The position numbers and the translations under genes were made by a program. Positions 7,265 through 15,771 of a DNA stretch of 32,284 nt are shown here, one piece after another. The notes beneath the pieces are model-generated. The model had not been told where the DNA came from, made no database searches, and worked only from the letters and a program-made list of their open reading frames with translations. This DNA is from Butyrivibrio sp. UBA3740 (GTDB lineage Bacteria; Bacillota; Clostridia; Lachnospirales; Lachnospiraceae), in the NCBI GenBank assembly GCA_002372465.1, contig DFGW01000001.1, forward strand, positions 1 to 32,284, in the 5' to 3' direction. Each line of letters begins with the position of its first letter. Positions within the stretch are counted from its first letter, which is position 1.

Positions 7265-8410
7265 ATGACAAGAGAAGAAACCTACAAGATGCTGGACGAA
7301 TACGTTGATATGCTCCTTGAGAAATCCGATGCGGAGCACCCCTTCTGGAACATTGAGCGTGTTCTGAGTGGAAAGCCCAACAACTGGAACTACATTGACG
7401 GCTGCATGATCACAGCTGTTCTTTCATTATATGAAATGACCAGGGAAAAGAAATATCTTGATTTTGCAGACAGCTTCGCCGGCTGGTTTGTTCAGGAGGA
7501 TGGTTCTATCAAGACCTACGATCCGAATGAGCATAACCTCGACAACATAAACCCATCCAAGAACCTGTTTAAGCTCTATGACCTCACCGGCAAAGAGAAG
7601 TACAGAAAGGCCATGGACACTGCCAGGGGACAGCTCACCACCATGCCCCGTACCAAGGCAGGGAATTTCTGGCACAAAGAGATCTACCCATATCAGGTAT
7701 GGCTGGATGGAATGTATATGGCACAGCCTTTCTACATGGAATATGAAAAGAGATACAACAAAATGGAGGGCTGCCTTGACTCCTTTAAGCAGTTTAAGAA
7801 TGTGGAAGAGCTTATGAAGGACCCAAAGACAGGGCTTTATTACCACGGCTACGACGAGAGCAGGGAGATGTACTGGGCTGACAAGGAAACAGGCTTAAGT
7901 CCCAACTTCTGGCTGCGAGCCATTGGCTGGTTCACAGTGGCACTGGTGGATACAGCAGAAGCTATTGATGAGTCCATGTACTACGAGCTGCGCTATCTTC
8001 AGACCATGTTAAAAAACCTGGCGGATGCTCTTATACCTTTCCAGGATGAGAGCGGAATGTTCTACCAGGTCGTTGACAAAAAGGACGATGAGCGCAACTA
8101 TCTTGAGACCTCAGGAACCGCCCTTATTGCCTACGGTATGTTAAAGGGTGTAAGGCTGGGCTTCCTTCCAAAGAGATTTATAGATGTAGCCATGAAGGCC
8201 TTTGACGGAATTACCCAGAATTACCTTTCAAGGAACGAGGACGGAACCCCCAAGCTTGGCGGAATATGCCTTGTTGCTGGCCTTGGAGGAAAGGACCACA
8301 GAGACGGGTCCCTCGAGTACTACTTCTCGGAACCCGTTGTGGAGAACGAAGCAAAGGGCGTAGCTCCTTTAATTCTTCTTTACACCGAGATCTTAAAGCT
8401 CAATAAATAG
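7265..8410 (+). CDS. GH105 unsaturated rhamnogalacturonyl hydrolase (YteR/YesR type)
   Basis: 381 residues with the GH105 alpha/alpha-barrel pattern. The enzyme hydrates and splits the unsaturated uronic acid from oligosaccharides left by pectate or rhamnogalacturonan lyases. Two Asp residues, D93 in H-N-L-D-N and D148 in Y-P-Y-Q-V-W-L-D-G-M-Y-M, are 55 residues apart, the same spacing as D88 and D143 of B. subtilis YteR. Also visible are N-F-W-L-R-A-I-G-W-F and the C-terminal Y-Y-F-S-E-P-V-V-E-N-E. There is no signal peptide, so it acts in the cytoplasm on imported oligosaccharides. The start has AAAGG 8 bases upstream. The gene is monocistronic, converges on the GH127 gene with 9 bases between, and carries a cre-like operator at its promoter. 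Confidence 0.92.
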   Translation: MTREETYKMLDEYVDMLLEKSDAEHPFWNIERVLSGKPNNWNYIDGCMITAVLSLYEMTREKKYLDFADSFAGWFVQEDGSIKTYDPNEHNLDNINPSKNLFKLYDLTGKEKYRKAMDTARGQLTTMPRTKAGNFWHKEIYPYQVWLDGMYMAQPFYMEYEKRYNKMEGCLDSFKQFKNVEELMKDPKTGLYYHGYDESREMYWADKETGLSPNFWLRAIGWFTVALVDTAEAIDESMYYELRYLQTMLKNLADALIPFQDESGMFYQVVDKKDDERNYLETSGTALIAYGMLKGVRLGFLPKRFIDVAMKAFDGITQNYLSRNEDGTPKLGGICLVAGLGGKDHRDGSLEYYFSEPVVENEAKGVAPLILLYTEILKLNK

Positions 8411-8419
8411 CTTCTATTC

Positions 8420-10426
8420 TCACTCCTTCTCACGAAGCCATACCCTCATCTCATTGGGTCCTCTGTTGGCCCAGGCGTAGTAGGGTATCAGCTTTATCTT
8501 TGCAGGCTTGGTGCTATCAGCCTTTGTACACCTGTAAAGGCCTCCATTTTCCGAGGCTGAAAGCCTTATTCCTTCAGCCTCTATAGTGCCGACACCCTCC
8601 AGCAGTTCATCCTGCCATTTGTAGTTAAGCGCTGAGGATTTAGGGAGCATCAGAAGGTGCAGGTTATCACCGTTATCTGCGCCCTCAGCACAATATACCT
8701 GAGGACCCCTGGCGATGCACACCTTATCTACATCCTCTGAAACAAGAGGATTTGCATACCATCTCTTTGGATTCATATCCAGCTCAAGTTCTATGTCTGT
8801 GGCACCTGCGCTGCACTCTACGTACCAAAAGCCTCTGTCCGCTGTTACAGCACATTCACTATCGCTCCTCTTACCATCTCCCCCATAAACCTTTCCATTG
8901 GCCCCATCGGCCCAGCCGGGGATCCTCACCCCAATCCTTACATTCTGTGAGGTCCTGTTATCGACATGGATCTGCATCTTACCACTTCTTGGGTAATCAG
9001 CCTCCATTTTCACCTCGACTTCACCGTCCTCATATTTCCTGACCATGTCAGACTTTATAAAGAGATTTACCAAAATGTCTCTTCCTGACTCCAGGTACAC
9101 ATAGTCCTCCACTGAAGCTATGAGCCTGGCCAGGTTAGGAGGACAGCATGCGCACCCAAGCCAGTCGGGACGCACCACCTTCACGTGGCTCTTTGTGGGG
9201 TCTTTTTCAGATTTCTCCGGAACCACCTCCAGGGGATTTACATAGAAAAAGTGTCTTCCGTCCAGAGCCATTCCTGCAAGAGCCGTGTTGTAAAGAGCTC
9301 TTTCCATGACATCTCCGAACTCGCCCTCGGCACTAAGCCTTAGCATCTGTCTTGCAAAGAAGATGAGTCCTATTGATGCACAGGTCTCGCAGTACATGGT
9401 GTCGTTTGGAAGATCATAGTCCAGGGTAAATGACTCTCCGCTTACCGTTGAACCGATTCCTCCCGTGATAAACATTCTCCTGTCTGCAATATTTCTCCAG
9501 ATCTTTCTGCAGACAGCCTCCAGGTCCTTATTACCTGTGGAAGCTGCAACATCAGCAAGAGCCGTGCACATGTACACAAGCCTTACTGCATGGCCTTCCG
9601 CTGTGTCCTGCTCAAGGATTGGTGCATGTATCTGGAAGTATGTCAAAGGCGCATTATAAAGCCCTCCCATTGCCGGCTTACCGGTGTCCTCTCTGAACTG
9701 TCTTCTGAAGAAGTCTGGATCCTTGCCCCTTTGTAAAAGAAAAAACTCCGCCAGTTTCATGTACCTGTCACACCCTGTAAGGTGATAGAGTCTCATAAGG
9801 GCGATCTCCACCTCCTCGTGGCCGTCGCACCCGTGGATCTTGCCTTCCTCCGGACCAAAGGAGGCATCGATGTGATCCGCCAGCTTTATGGCTATCTCCA
9901 GAGCTTTTGAACTTCCCACTTCCTTCTGACCACCTAAGCCGCTGCAGCAAGATACTGTTGCCTCATGATAAGCAACTGCCGCCTCGATAAAGTGACCTGC
10001 GCAGTACAGCTCATGGCTCTCTCCAAGACGCTTATACTTGTGATCAGGCTCCATGATTGTAAAGTAGGTATTGAGATATCCGCTCTCTTCCTGGGCCTCC
10101 CCGATCAGATCCACCACCTCATCGGCTATCTTCCTAAGCTCTTCATCCGGGTAGTTTTTCAGGGTATAGGCTGCTGCCTCCAGCCACTTGTATACGTCGC
10201 TGTCCTGGAACACCCAGCCGTAGTGCTCTCCCTTAGTCCTTCCTGCTGCTATCTTAAAGTTCTCGATAGCATGGCTCTTCTCGCTGGGAATTGATGCATC
10301 GTTCCTTTCTTTTTCAATCCTGATATCAATATCGTCGTTTAAAACCTTCCACTGATACGGTAACATCCGGGTTTTAACAAGCTTCTTGTACCTGTTCCAG
10401 AATGTATCCTTTACTACGGTTTTCAT
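8420..10426 (-). CDS. GH127 beta-L-arabinofuranosidase (former DUF1680)
   Basis: 668 residues, matching the 658-residue Bifidobacterium longum HypBA1. The catalytic apparatus is complete: E331 in S-G-E-S-F matches the acid/base Glu322, E347 and C349 in Y-C-E-T-C match Glu338 and Cys340, and C427-C428 in G-C-A-C-C-P-P-N match the nucleophile Cys417 and the zinc ligand Cys418; spacings agree within one residue. The enzyme releases L-arabinofuranose from beta-linked arabino-oligosaccharides of plant glycoproteins and pectin. No signal peptide, so cytoplasmic. The ATG at 10426 has GGGAG 8 bases upstream; the frame runs further upstream to 10684 but would cross the terminator of the chemoreceptor gene and overlap that gene. 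It converges on GH105. Confidence 0.93.
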   Translation of the reverse strand: MKTVVKDTFWNRYKKLVKTRMLPYQWKVLNDDIDIRIEKERNDASIPSEKSHAIENFKIAAGRTKGEHYGWVFQDSDVYKWLEAAAYTLKNYPDEELRKIADEVVDLIGEAQEESGYLNTYFTIMEPDHKYKRLGESHELYCAGHFIEAAVAYHEATVSCCSGLGGQKEVGSSKALEIAIKLADHIDASFGPEEGKIHGCDGHEEVEIALMRLYHLTGCDRYMKLAEFFLLQRGKDPDFFRRQFREDTGKPAMGGLYNAPLTYFQIHAPILEQDTAEGHAVRLVYMCTALADVAASTGNKDLEAVCRKIWRNIADRRMFITGGIGSTVSGESFTLDYDLPNDTMYCETCASIGLIFFARQMLRLSAEGEFGDVMERALYNTALAGMALDGRHFFYVNPLEVVPEKSEKDPTKSHVKVVRPDWLGCACCPPNLARLIASVEDYVYLESGRDILVNLFIKSDMVRKYEDGEVEVKMEADYPRSGKMQIHVDNRTSQNVRIGVRIPGWADGANGKVYGGDGKRSDSECAVTADRGFWYVECSAGATDIELELDMNPKRWYANPLVSEDVDKVCIARGPQVYCAEGADNGDNLHLLMLPKSSALNYKWQDELLEGVGTIEAEGIRLSASENGGLYRCTKADSTKPAKIKLIPYYAWANRGPNEMRVWLREKE

Positions 10427-10473
10427 ACCCTCTTCTCCCTTCCTGTGAAGCGTTTTAAATAATTGTACTATAT

Positions 10474-10503
10474 AAAAAACGGGCAGAGATAGTTCTCTGC
10501 CCG
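10474..10503 (-). terminator. Terminator of the chemoreceptor gene at 10527-12284
   Basis: On the minus strand a perfect ten-pair stem (10503-10494 with 10489-10480) closes a four-base loop and is followed by six T (10479-10474). It lies 23 bases after the stop codon and separates this gene from GH127. Confidence 0.9.
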
Positions 10504-10526
10504 CATAAAATATTGCATTTTCCGCT

Positions 10527-12284
10527 TTATGCCTCATCTGAAGGAAGTTCAACCTTGAAGTACTTAACATTGGCTGTAAGTTCTTCTGCGATCTTCTGAA
10601 GATCCTGAGCCTGTTCAACAACTGATTCCATGTTTGTATCAAGCTGCATGAGGGATGCACTGGTCTCCTGTGTGGAAGCTGCATTCTCCTCGGAGATACT
10701 TGAAAGAGACTCTACAGAATTAAGGATGTTCTCCTTGTCGGAGTTCATGGTCTCAACCAGGTCAACGATCTGCTTGTTGCCTTCCTCTGTCTCCTGAAGG
10801 AGTCTGAGCATCTCATCGAAGGACTCACTCATTTCCTCAAGAGCAGTAGTCTCGTTGGTGATGGCTCCCTTAATGGCCTCTGTGAGCTCTTTATTCTTAT
10901 TGGAGTAGTCTGTAATTGTTGAAAGCATGTTGGTGATCTCGCCTGCCAGGTTGTTAGTGTCACCGGCAAGATCCTTAATGTTATCAGCAACTACTGCAAA
11001 GCCCTTACCTGCTTCACCTGCTCTTGCAGCCTCGATACTTGCGTTCAGAGCAAGGAGGTTTGTCTGGCTTGCAATGGAGATGATGGATTCAGCAGCTGTT
11101 GTGATCTGAGCTACAACGTTAGCTGTCTCATTTACAGAATCTGCAACCTGAGTAGCCATTTCGTCGTTCTTCTGATCCTGCTCCTTGATCTGTTCGAGCT
11201 GTTCTTTAACCTTGGTAGACTCCTCGTAAACCGCTCTGCCCTTTTCAAGGTTGGAGTTTGCGGAATCAAGTACGTTGTCTACGGAAGATCCCATATTAAC
11301 TGTAACTGCAGATGTACTCTGAACATCCTCTGCCATTGCTGTTGCACCGGTAGCAAGATCATTAACTGCAGAACTGATATCTGTAGTAGTCTTCTGTGAG
11401 CTTGCAATTGAATCCTTGGCAAGTTCTGCCTTGGTATTAACTGTGTCAGCGTGATCGATGACTTTGACAAGGGCATTTCTAAGCTCATGTCTCATGGACT
11501 CCAGAGCTACGAGAATATTGTTGAAGTCCGCGATAAAGCTGTCCGCTTTTATCTTTGTCACGAAGTCACCACCGGAAATTCTCTCAACATCTGCAGAAAT
11601 CGACTTAATGTTCTTTATAATATTGATGATAAGGAAGATGGTAAGGCAAAGAAGCAGCATAGCAATTACCATTAATACAATACTGCTGCTTAGAATGCTC
11701 GCATGTACACTTTTCTCATTGGCAGTTTTCTCTGCAACAGCCCAGGCCTCAACGATATCAGACATTTCGCTGATATAATCTCTTGTGGCCTCAAACTGAA
11801 TTGAGAACTGCTCAATGTCACCCTCTCCGGTATTGAAGTTATAGGTTCCAAGCCATGTATTGTACTGGCTGACAAAGCCCTTGCTGAGATCTGCAAAAGT
11901 TTTGCCATCGCCGGATTTCATTTCGGTCCAGAGTATACTGTCGCCCTGGGCAAGAGCTGCCGCAGCATTAACTCCATCAAGAGCCTGCTTGGCGTTGCTG
12001 TTATAATCATCCGCATAGCCGGCCTGCTGCTCCGGAGTAATATAATCGTGATAAGCCTGATACTGTGTTCCTGCCAGCATGGACTGGTAGAGATCCCTGT
12101 CTGCGTTGATAAGGTCTGTGCTTATGGTATAAAGCATATCATAATAAACATGCTCATCCTGCATCATGATTGTGTTCATTCTTGTGCTGCTGAACACTAT
12201 GCTCACAATAAGCGCCACAACCAGCGGAATGGTTGTTGATAACAATACAACTGCCATTCTAGCTTGAAAACCCTTTTTTTCCAT
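10527..12284 (-). CDS. Methyl-accepting chemotaxis protein with four-helix-type sensor
   Basis: 585 residues. The N-terminal membrane segment is at about 10-31, a mostly helical extracytoplasmic domain of about 165 residues follows (consistent with a four-helix-bundle sensor), then a second membrane segment (about 198-222), a HAMP region (about 222-275) and a long cytoplasmic coiled coil. The signalling tip near 395-435 has the invariant [25 protein letters not shown]. It would relay ligand binding to CheA/CheW; neither gene is in the window. The ligand cannot be told from the sequence. The start has AGGAGGT 9 bases upstream. No sigma-D-type promoter was found in front; a terminator follows. 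Confidence 0.93.
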   Translation of the reverse strand: MEKKGFQARMAVVLLSTTIPLVVALIVSIVFSSTRMNTIMMQDEHVYYDMLYTISTDLINADRDLYQSMLAGTQYQAYHDYITPEQQAGYADDYNSNAKQALDGVNAAAALAQGDSILWTEMKSGDGKTFADLSKGFVSQYNTWLGTYNFNTGEGDIEQFSIQFEATRDYISEMSDIVEAWAVAEKTANEKSVHASILSSSIVLMVIAMLLLCLTIFLIINIIKNIKSISADVERISGGDFVTKIKADSFIADFNNILVALESMRHELRNALVKVIDHADTVNTKAELAKDSIASSQKTTTDISSAVNDLATGATAMAEDVQSTSAVTVNMGSSVDNVLDSANSNLEKGRAVYEESTKVKEQLEQIKEQDQKNDEMATQVADSVNETANVVAQITTAAESIISIASQTNLLALNASIEAARAGEAGKGFAVVADNIKDLAGDTNNLAGEITNMLSTITDYSNKNKELTEAIKGAITNETTALEEMSESFDEMLRLLQETEEGNKQIVDLVETMNSDKENILNSVESLSSISEENAASTQETSASLMQLDTNMESVVEQAQDLQKIAEELTANVKYFKVELPSDEA

Positions 12285-12411
12285 CTGTCGTATACCTCCT
12301 TATGTTGTAAGCCTGCACATCATAATTGTATTCTTTTCTCTCCAAAAAAAGAATATTGGTATACGATAATTTATACTTTTTTTATGGGTTTAACATGGCA
12401 TTTATACATTT

Positions 12412-15177
12412 TTATTCAGACAGCTTTTCCCTTATCAAATCTCCTGTTCTTTCTACCTCCAGCCAGAAATCTCTGGCCGAGAGTCTTATGGCTCCGCTTC
12501 CCATTACGATAACCTGCTCAATTGCATCGGAAGTAGCCACGGTTACCTTATATTTTTTGGCAATTTCATGTGCCGCTTTTTCGATATACTGGTCCGCAGT
12601 TTCAGCCTCTTTTGTATAAATAATCACAAGGTCGCCCTTTTCTTCCACATGTTCCTTTCCTCCCGGAACCCTGTAGGCGTCAAAGACAAGAAGTACCTTT
12701 TCCCTGCGAAAGCCTGCAAAATTGCATAGTGTATCCACCAGCGAATCCCTTGCAGCCTTAAGGTCTGACCTGGCAAGATCAGATAACTGCGGTGATGCAT
12801 AAATAATATTGTATCCATCCACCAGGAGGTATTCTTTGTACTCATCGGCAGCATCAACCCTGGCGTTTTCATACTTCTTCCGCTTCTGCGCCTCAACCTC
12901 CAGGTCTCGCCTTGCTTCCTTCTCCTCAGGTGTCAGCGCATCTATCCTGGTAGGAGCCTCTACATATCGGGGTTTTACCGCCCCGTAGGTCCTCTCGAAA
13001 ATGGCCTTTAGCTCATTGTCCGTGGCACGAAGGTCTCTTTCTATTTCAGCAAAAGACCTTTCTTCGGTCTTTTCATTTCTCACCCTGGTCTGGAGCTTTT
13101 TAAGTGCCTCCATGTCTATCCCGTCAGAAAGGTCTGTGACCGGAGCTTCACCCTCTGCTCTCCAGCCACAGTCCACGTGCATGTGGGACCTGACTTCGTT
13201 CCAAGGGATAACCGTCCCTGCGCCGTGGGAGCAGAACACTGAATCCGGAGAATTGGGCACATCAAGCTCAGGCTGATATCCCACTTCTTCTATAACCTCT
13301 TTTGCATTGTGACAAGGGCCGTATCCCGAGAGGGTAGTAAGTATCCTGCCTTCGCCCTTGGTAAAAGAGGCTATCTCACCGGCATAATCCCCAAGGCAGG
13401 CTGCCGGAACCGTTCCGGTTATTATGGAAATGTTGCCCCTAAGATCAGGGGCAGAAACTGTTCCATTCATCCTCTGCATATCGTTAAGGACTCTTCCCAC
13501 CTGTTCCTGCGGCACTTCTATCCTGTAGTCCAGCATAGGCTCAAGCAGGACCGAATCTGCCATCATAAGCCCCTGTCTTACAGCTCTGTAGGTGGCCTGT
13601 CTGAAATCTCCGCCTTCGGTGTGTTTTTCGTGGGCTCTTCCACCTATCACGGTTATCTTGATGTCTGTGATCTCAGAACCTGTCAATACTCCCAGATGTT
13701 TCTTTTCCGCAAGGTGTGTCATGATGAGCCTTTGCCAGTTCAGAGACAGATTGTCGGTGCTGCAGTCACAGTCAAACTGCACACCGCTTCCGGGCTCCAG
13801 AGGTTCCAAAAGAAGATGCACCTCTGCGTAGTGTCTTAGGGGCTCGTAGTGCCCAACGCCCTCCACCGGTGCAACTATTGTTTCCTTATATACAATGTGT
13901 CCCGGTCCGAATCCAACCTCCAGACCAAACCTGGTCTTAATAAGGTGCCTTAGTATCTCCTTCTGGACTTCGCCCATTATCTGGACTTCCAGATCCCCTG
14001 TCTGCTCATGGAACCTAACAAGAAGCATGGGCTCTTCTTCCTCTAGAGTCTTAAGCTCCTTGTACACCTTTACGGGATCCGCCTCCTCGGGAAGGATAAG
14101 TGTTGATGAAAGGATTGGCTGAAGCACCTCAGAGGTGTCTTCTCCCTTGCATATGCCAAGGCCCTCTCCCGCCCTTGTCCCGGAAAGTCCCAACACTGCG
14201 CAGATCATCCCTGCCTCAGCTTCCGGAACAGCGCTAAATTTATCACCCGAATATAGTCTTATCTGGTCTATCTTTTCATCACCAATCTGATCTCTTACCT
14301 TCAGCTTCCCGCCGGTGATCTTCATATGAGTTAGTCTGGCTCCGTTTGCATCCCTGCTGATCTTAAAGACTCTGGCACCAAAGCCGGCTTCCCTCAAGGC
14401 GGAAGCAGTTCTTTTCCCACTGCCCACTTCATCCCAAAGAGACGGAGCGTAAACTGATATCAGCTCAAGCAGTTCTTTTACCCCTTCCATCCGGAGGGCG
14501 GAACCAAAGAGAGTCGGGAAGCACTTCCGGGCAGTTATAAGCTCTTTTGCCTTGGCCTTATCGGGAAGCTGTCCTTCCAAAAAAGCTGCCAGCACATCGT
14601 CATCACAGACCGCCAGCTCCTCCAAAAATTCATCGGCATCACAGGATGAAATGTCATGCTCATCACCATCGCCGCCATCAAAGACGCAAAGCCCCTTTTC
14701 AAAATCCACAATATGCTGATGAAGGCTGTCTTTAAGCTCTGAAAGGATGCGTGCTTTTCCTTCCACGGCATCAGGCAACTGATCCATCTTATTAACAAAA
14801 ACGGCTGTTGGTACCTTGTAATGATCAAGAAGTTTGAAAAGAACTTTAGTCTGACCGGTAACGCCGTCGGCAGCGCTCACCAAAAGAACAGCCATGTCCA
14901 GCACCTGAAGTGTCCTCTCCATCTCAGGTGAAAAATCAGCATGGCCGGGAGTATCAAGAAGTGTAATGGTTGTATCCCCATTTTCAAAGATGGCCTGCTT
15001 GGAGAAGATAGTTATGCCTCGCGATCTCTCAAGCTCATAGGTGTCCAGAAAGGTATCCTTGTGATCCACTCTTCCCATGGATCTGATGGCTCCGGAGAGG
15101 AACAAAAGCCCCTCCGAAAGAGTTGTCTTGCCTGCATCTACGTGGGCAAGAATTCCTATCGTAACGTGTTTTTTCAT
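12412..15177 (-). CDS. EF-G/Tet(M)-like translation GTPase fused to a Rae1/YacP-type NYN nuclease
   Basis: 921 residues against about 640 for Tet(M). Residues 1-640 follow a ribosomal-protection GTPase: G1 A-H-V-D-A-G-K-T (11-18), G3 D-T-P-G-H (75-79), G4 N-K-M-D (129-132), then domains II-V with G-D-F-R-Q-A near 523. After a charged helical linker (about 690-780) comes a 138-residue NYN domain closely like B. subtilis YacP/Rae1: L-V-D-G-Y-N (D787), V-F-D-A (D833), Y-T-K-E-x-E-T-A-D (D862) and V-A-T-S-D (D884), all acidic positions kept. Rae1 cuts mRNA in the ribosomal A site, the same site this GTPase family enters, so a ribosome-delivered endonuclease is a reasonable inference. The Tet(M) loop that displaces tetracycline is not conserved, so resistance should not be assumed. 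The ATG overlaps the upstream stop codon (ATGA). Confidence 0.9.
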   Translation of the reverse strand: MKKHVTIGILAHVDAGKTTLSEGLLFLSGAIRSMGRVDHKDTFLDTYELERSRGITIFSKQAIFENGDTTITLLDTPGHADFSPEMERTLQVLDMAVLLVSAADGVTGQTKVLFKLLDHYKVPTAVFVNKMDQLPDAVEGKARILSELKDSLHQHIVDFEKGLCVFDGGDGDEHDISSCDADEFLEELAVCDDDVLAAFLEGQLPDKAKAKELITARKCFPTLFGSALRMEGVKELLELISVYAPSLWDEVGSGKRTASALREAGFGARVFKISRDANGARLTHMKITGGKLKVRDQIGDEKIDQIRLYSGDKFSAVPEAEAGMICAVLGLSGTRAGEGLGICKGEDTSEVLQPILSSTLILPEEADPVKVYKELKTLEEEEPMLLVRFHEQTGDLEVQIMGEVQKEILRHLIKTRFGLEVGFGPGHIVYKETIVAPVEGVGHYEPLRHYAEVHLLLEPLEPGSGVQFDCDCSTDNLSLNWQRLIMTHLAEKKHLGVLTGSEITDIKITVIGGRAHEKHTEGGDFRQATYRAVRQGLMMADSVLLEPMLDYRIEVPQEQVGRVLNDMQRMNGTVSAPDLRGNISIITGTVPAACLGDYAGEIASFTKGEGRILTTLSGYGPCHNAKEVIEEVGYQPELDVPNSPDSVFCSHGAGTVIPWNEVRSHMHVDCGWRAEGEAPVTDLSDGIDMEALKKLQTRVRNEKTEERSFAEIERDLRATDNELKAIFERTYGAVKPRYVEAPTRIDALTPEEKEARRDLEVEAQKRKKYENARVDAADEYKEYLLVDGYNIIYASPQLSDLARSDLKAARDSLVDTLCNFAGFRREKVLLVFDAYRVPGGKEHVEEKGDLVIIYTKEAETADQYIEKAAHEIAKKYKVTVATSDAIEQVIVMGSGAIRLSARDFWLEVERTGDLIREKLSE

Positions 15178-15593
15178 AGAATCCCAGCCTCTTTAAGGAT
15201 ATCCTCAGAATCATCGAATTTAGTCCTGAAGGCTTTTACAAAGGCCTCGCATAAAGACCTGCATTCCTCTACATAGCCAAATCTCCGGGGAATGGTCTTA
15301 GTAACCTTATTAATATCCTGGGCAATGCGAAGGGCCACTCCGTCATCGCTCATGGGAATAGCTCCAAAAAGAGTGGTCTTGTACTGTCTTGAATTCAGAC
15401 AGGTATCAATGAAATATTCTGCGAACTCATAGGGGTCATCACCGTAGGTAAGGGTCTCAAGATGCTGTCCCATCTCCTTTGACAGTTTCTTTGAATTAAA
15501 GAAGTTTACACTGGTCTCTCCGATAACCTGTATCATCAACCAGGCGTTCATCTGGTTTTTAAACCGCTCGTCCATCTCATTTCTTTTGCTCAT
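15174..15593 (-). CDS. Unknown small protein, coupled to the GTPase-nuclease
   Basis: 139 residues that I do not recognise. It is predicted soluble and mostly helical, rich in Lys, Glu and Asp, with no signal peptide or membrane segment. It contains G-E-T-S-V-N-F-F-N-S and T-L-F-G-A-I-P-M-S-D-D-G. The start at 15593 follows GAGGGG by 10 bases, and a sigma-A promoter lies 40 bases further upstream. Its stop codon overlaps the ATG of the GTPase-nuclease by four bases (ATGA), a sign of translational coupling, so the two proteins are likely made together. A regulatory or partner role is inference from this arrangement only. Confidence 0.75.
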   Translation of the reverse strand: MSKRNEMDERFKNQMNAWLMIQVIGETSVNFFNSKKLSKEMGQHLETLTYGDDPYEFAEYFIDTCLNSRQYKTTLFGAIPMSDDGVALRIAQDINKVTKTIPRRFGYVEECRSLCEAFVKAFRTKFDDSEDILKEAGIL

Positions 15594-15632
15594 AAAGCCC
15601 TGTCCCCTCTAAATATAGTTGCTTTGAAAACC

Positions 15633-15661
15633 ATTATACAATATCTGTGGGCGATTCTAAA
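15633..15661 (-). promoter_or_regulatory. Promoter of the unknown gene/GTPase-nuclease operon
   Basis: Minus strand TTTAGA (15661-15656), 17 bases, then a perfect TATAAT (15638-15633). It is the only clear promoter ahead of the two-gene operon. Confidence 0.65.
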
Positions 15662-15708
15662 AATAATATAAATTCATTACGCAATATAGTTTATGTGTAA
15701 TCGGTAAA

Positions 15709-15717
15709 TGCTATAAT
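15709..15717 (+). promoter_or_regulatory. Extended -10 promoter of the chemoreceptor/sugar-binding protein operon
   Basis: TGC-TATAAT (15709-15717) is a perfect extended -10 with no strong -35. It would start transcription near 15724, giving a leader of about 48 bases. It is sigma-A type rather than the sigma-D type often found at chemotaxis genes. Confidence 0.65.
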
Positions 15718-15771
15718 AATTATGCATAGGCTTTTTGTTTTTACTTTATCTTTTGACAGGAGAAGAGAAAA

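Noticed and set aside
10427..10684. An 86-residue N-terminal extension of GH127
   Set aside because: It would cross the chemoreceptor terminator and overlap that gene; the family starts at the M-K-T-V-V-K region with a ribosome site in place.
12330..12354. ATTCTTTT/AAAAGAAT hairpin in the leader of the 585-residue chemoreceptor gene
   Set aside because: The stem is purely A/T apart from one C/G pair and has no T run after it; too weak for a terminator call.
12285..12411. Sigma-D or sigma-A promoter for the 585-residue chemoreceptor
   Set aside because: The region is AT-rich with several TATA-like strings, but none has both boxes at a proper distance and no GCCGATAA-type box was found.
12412..15177. 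Calling the GTPase a tetracycline resistance gene
   Set aside because: The drug-displacing loop is not conserved, the protein carries a nuclease domain, and no mobile element is nearby.
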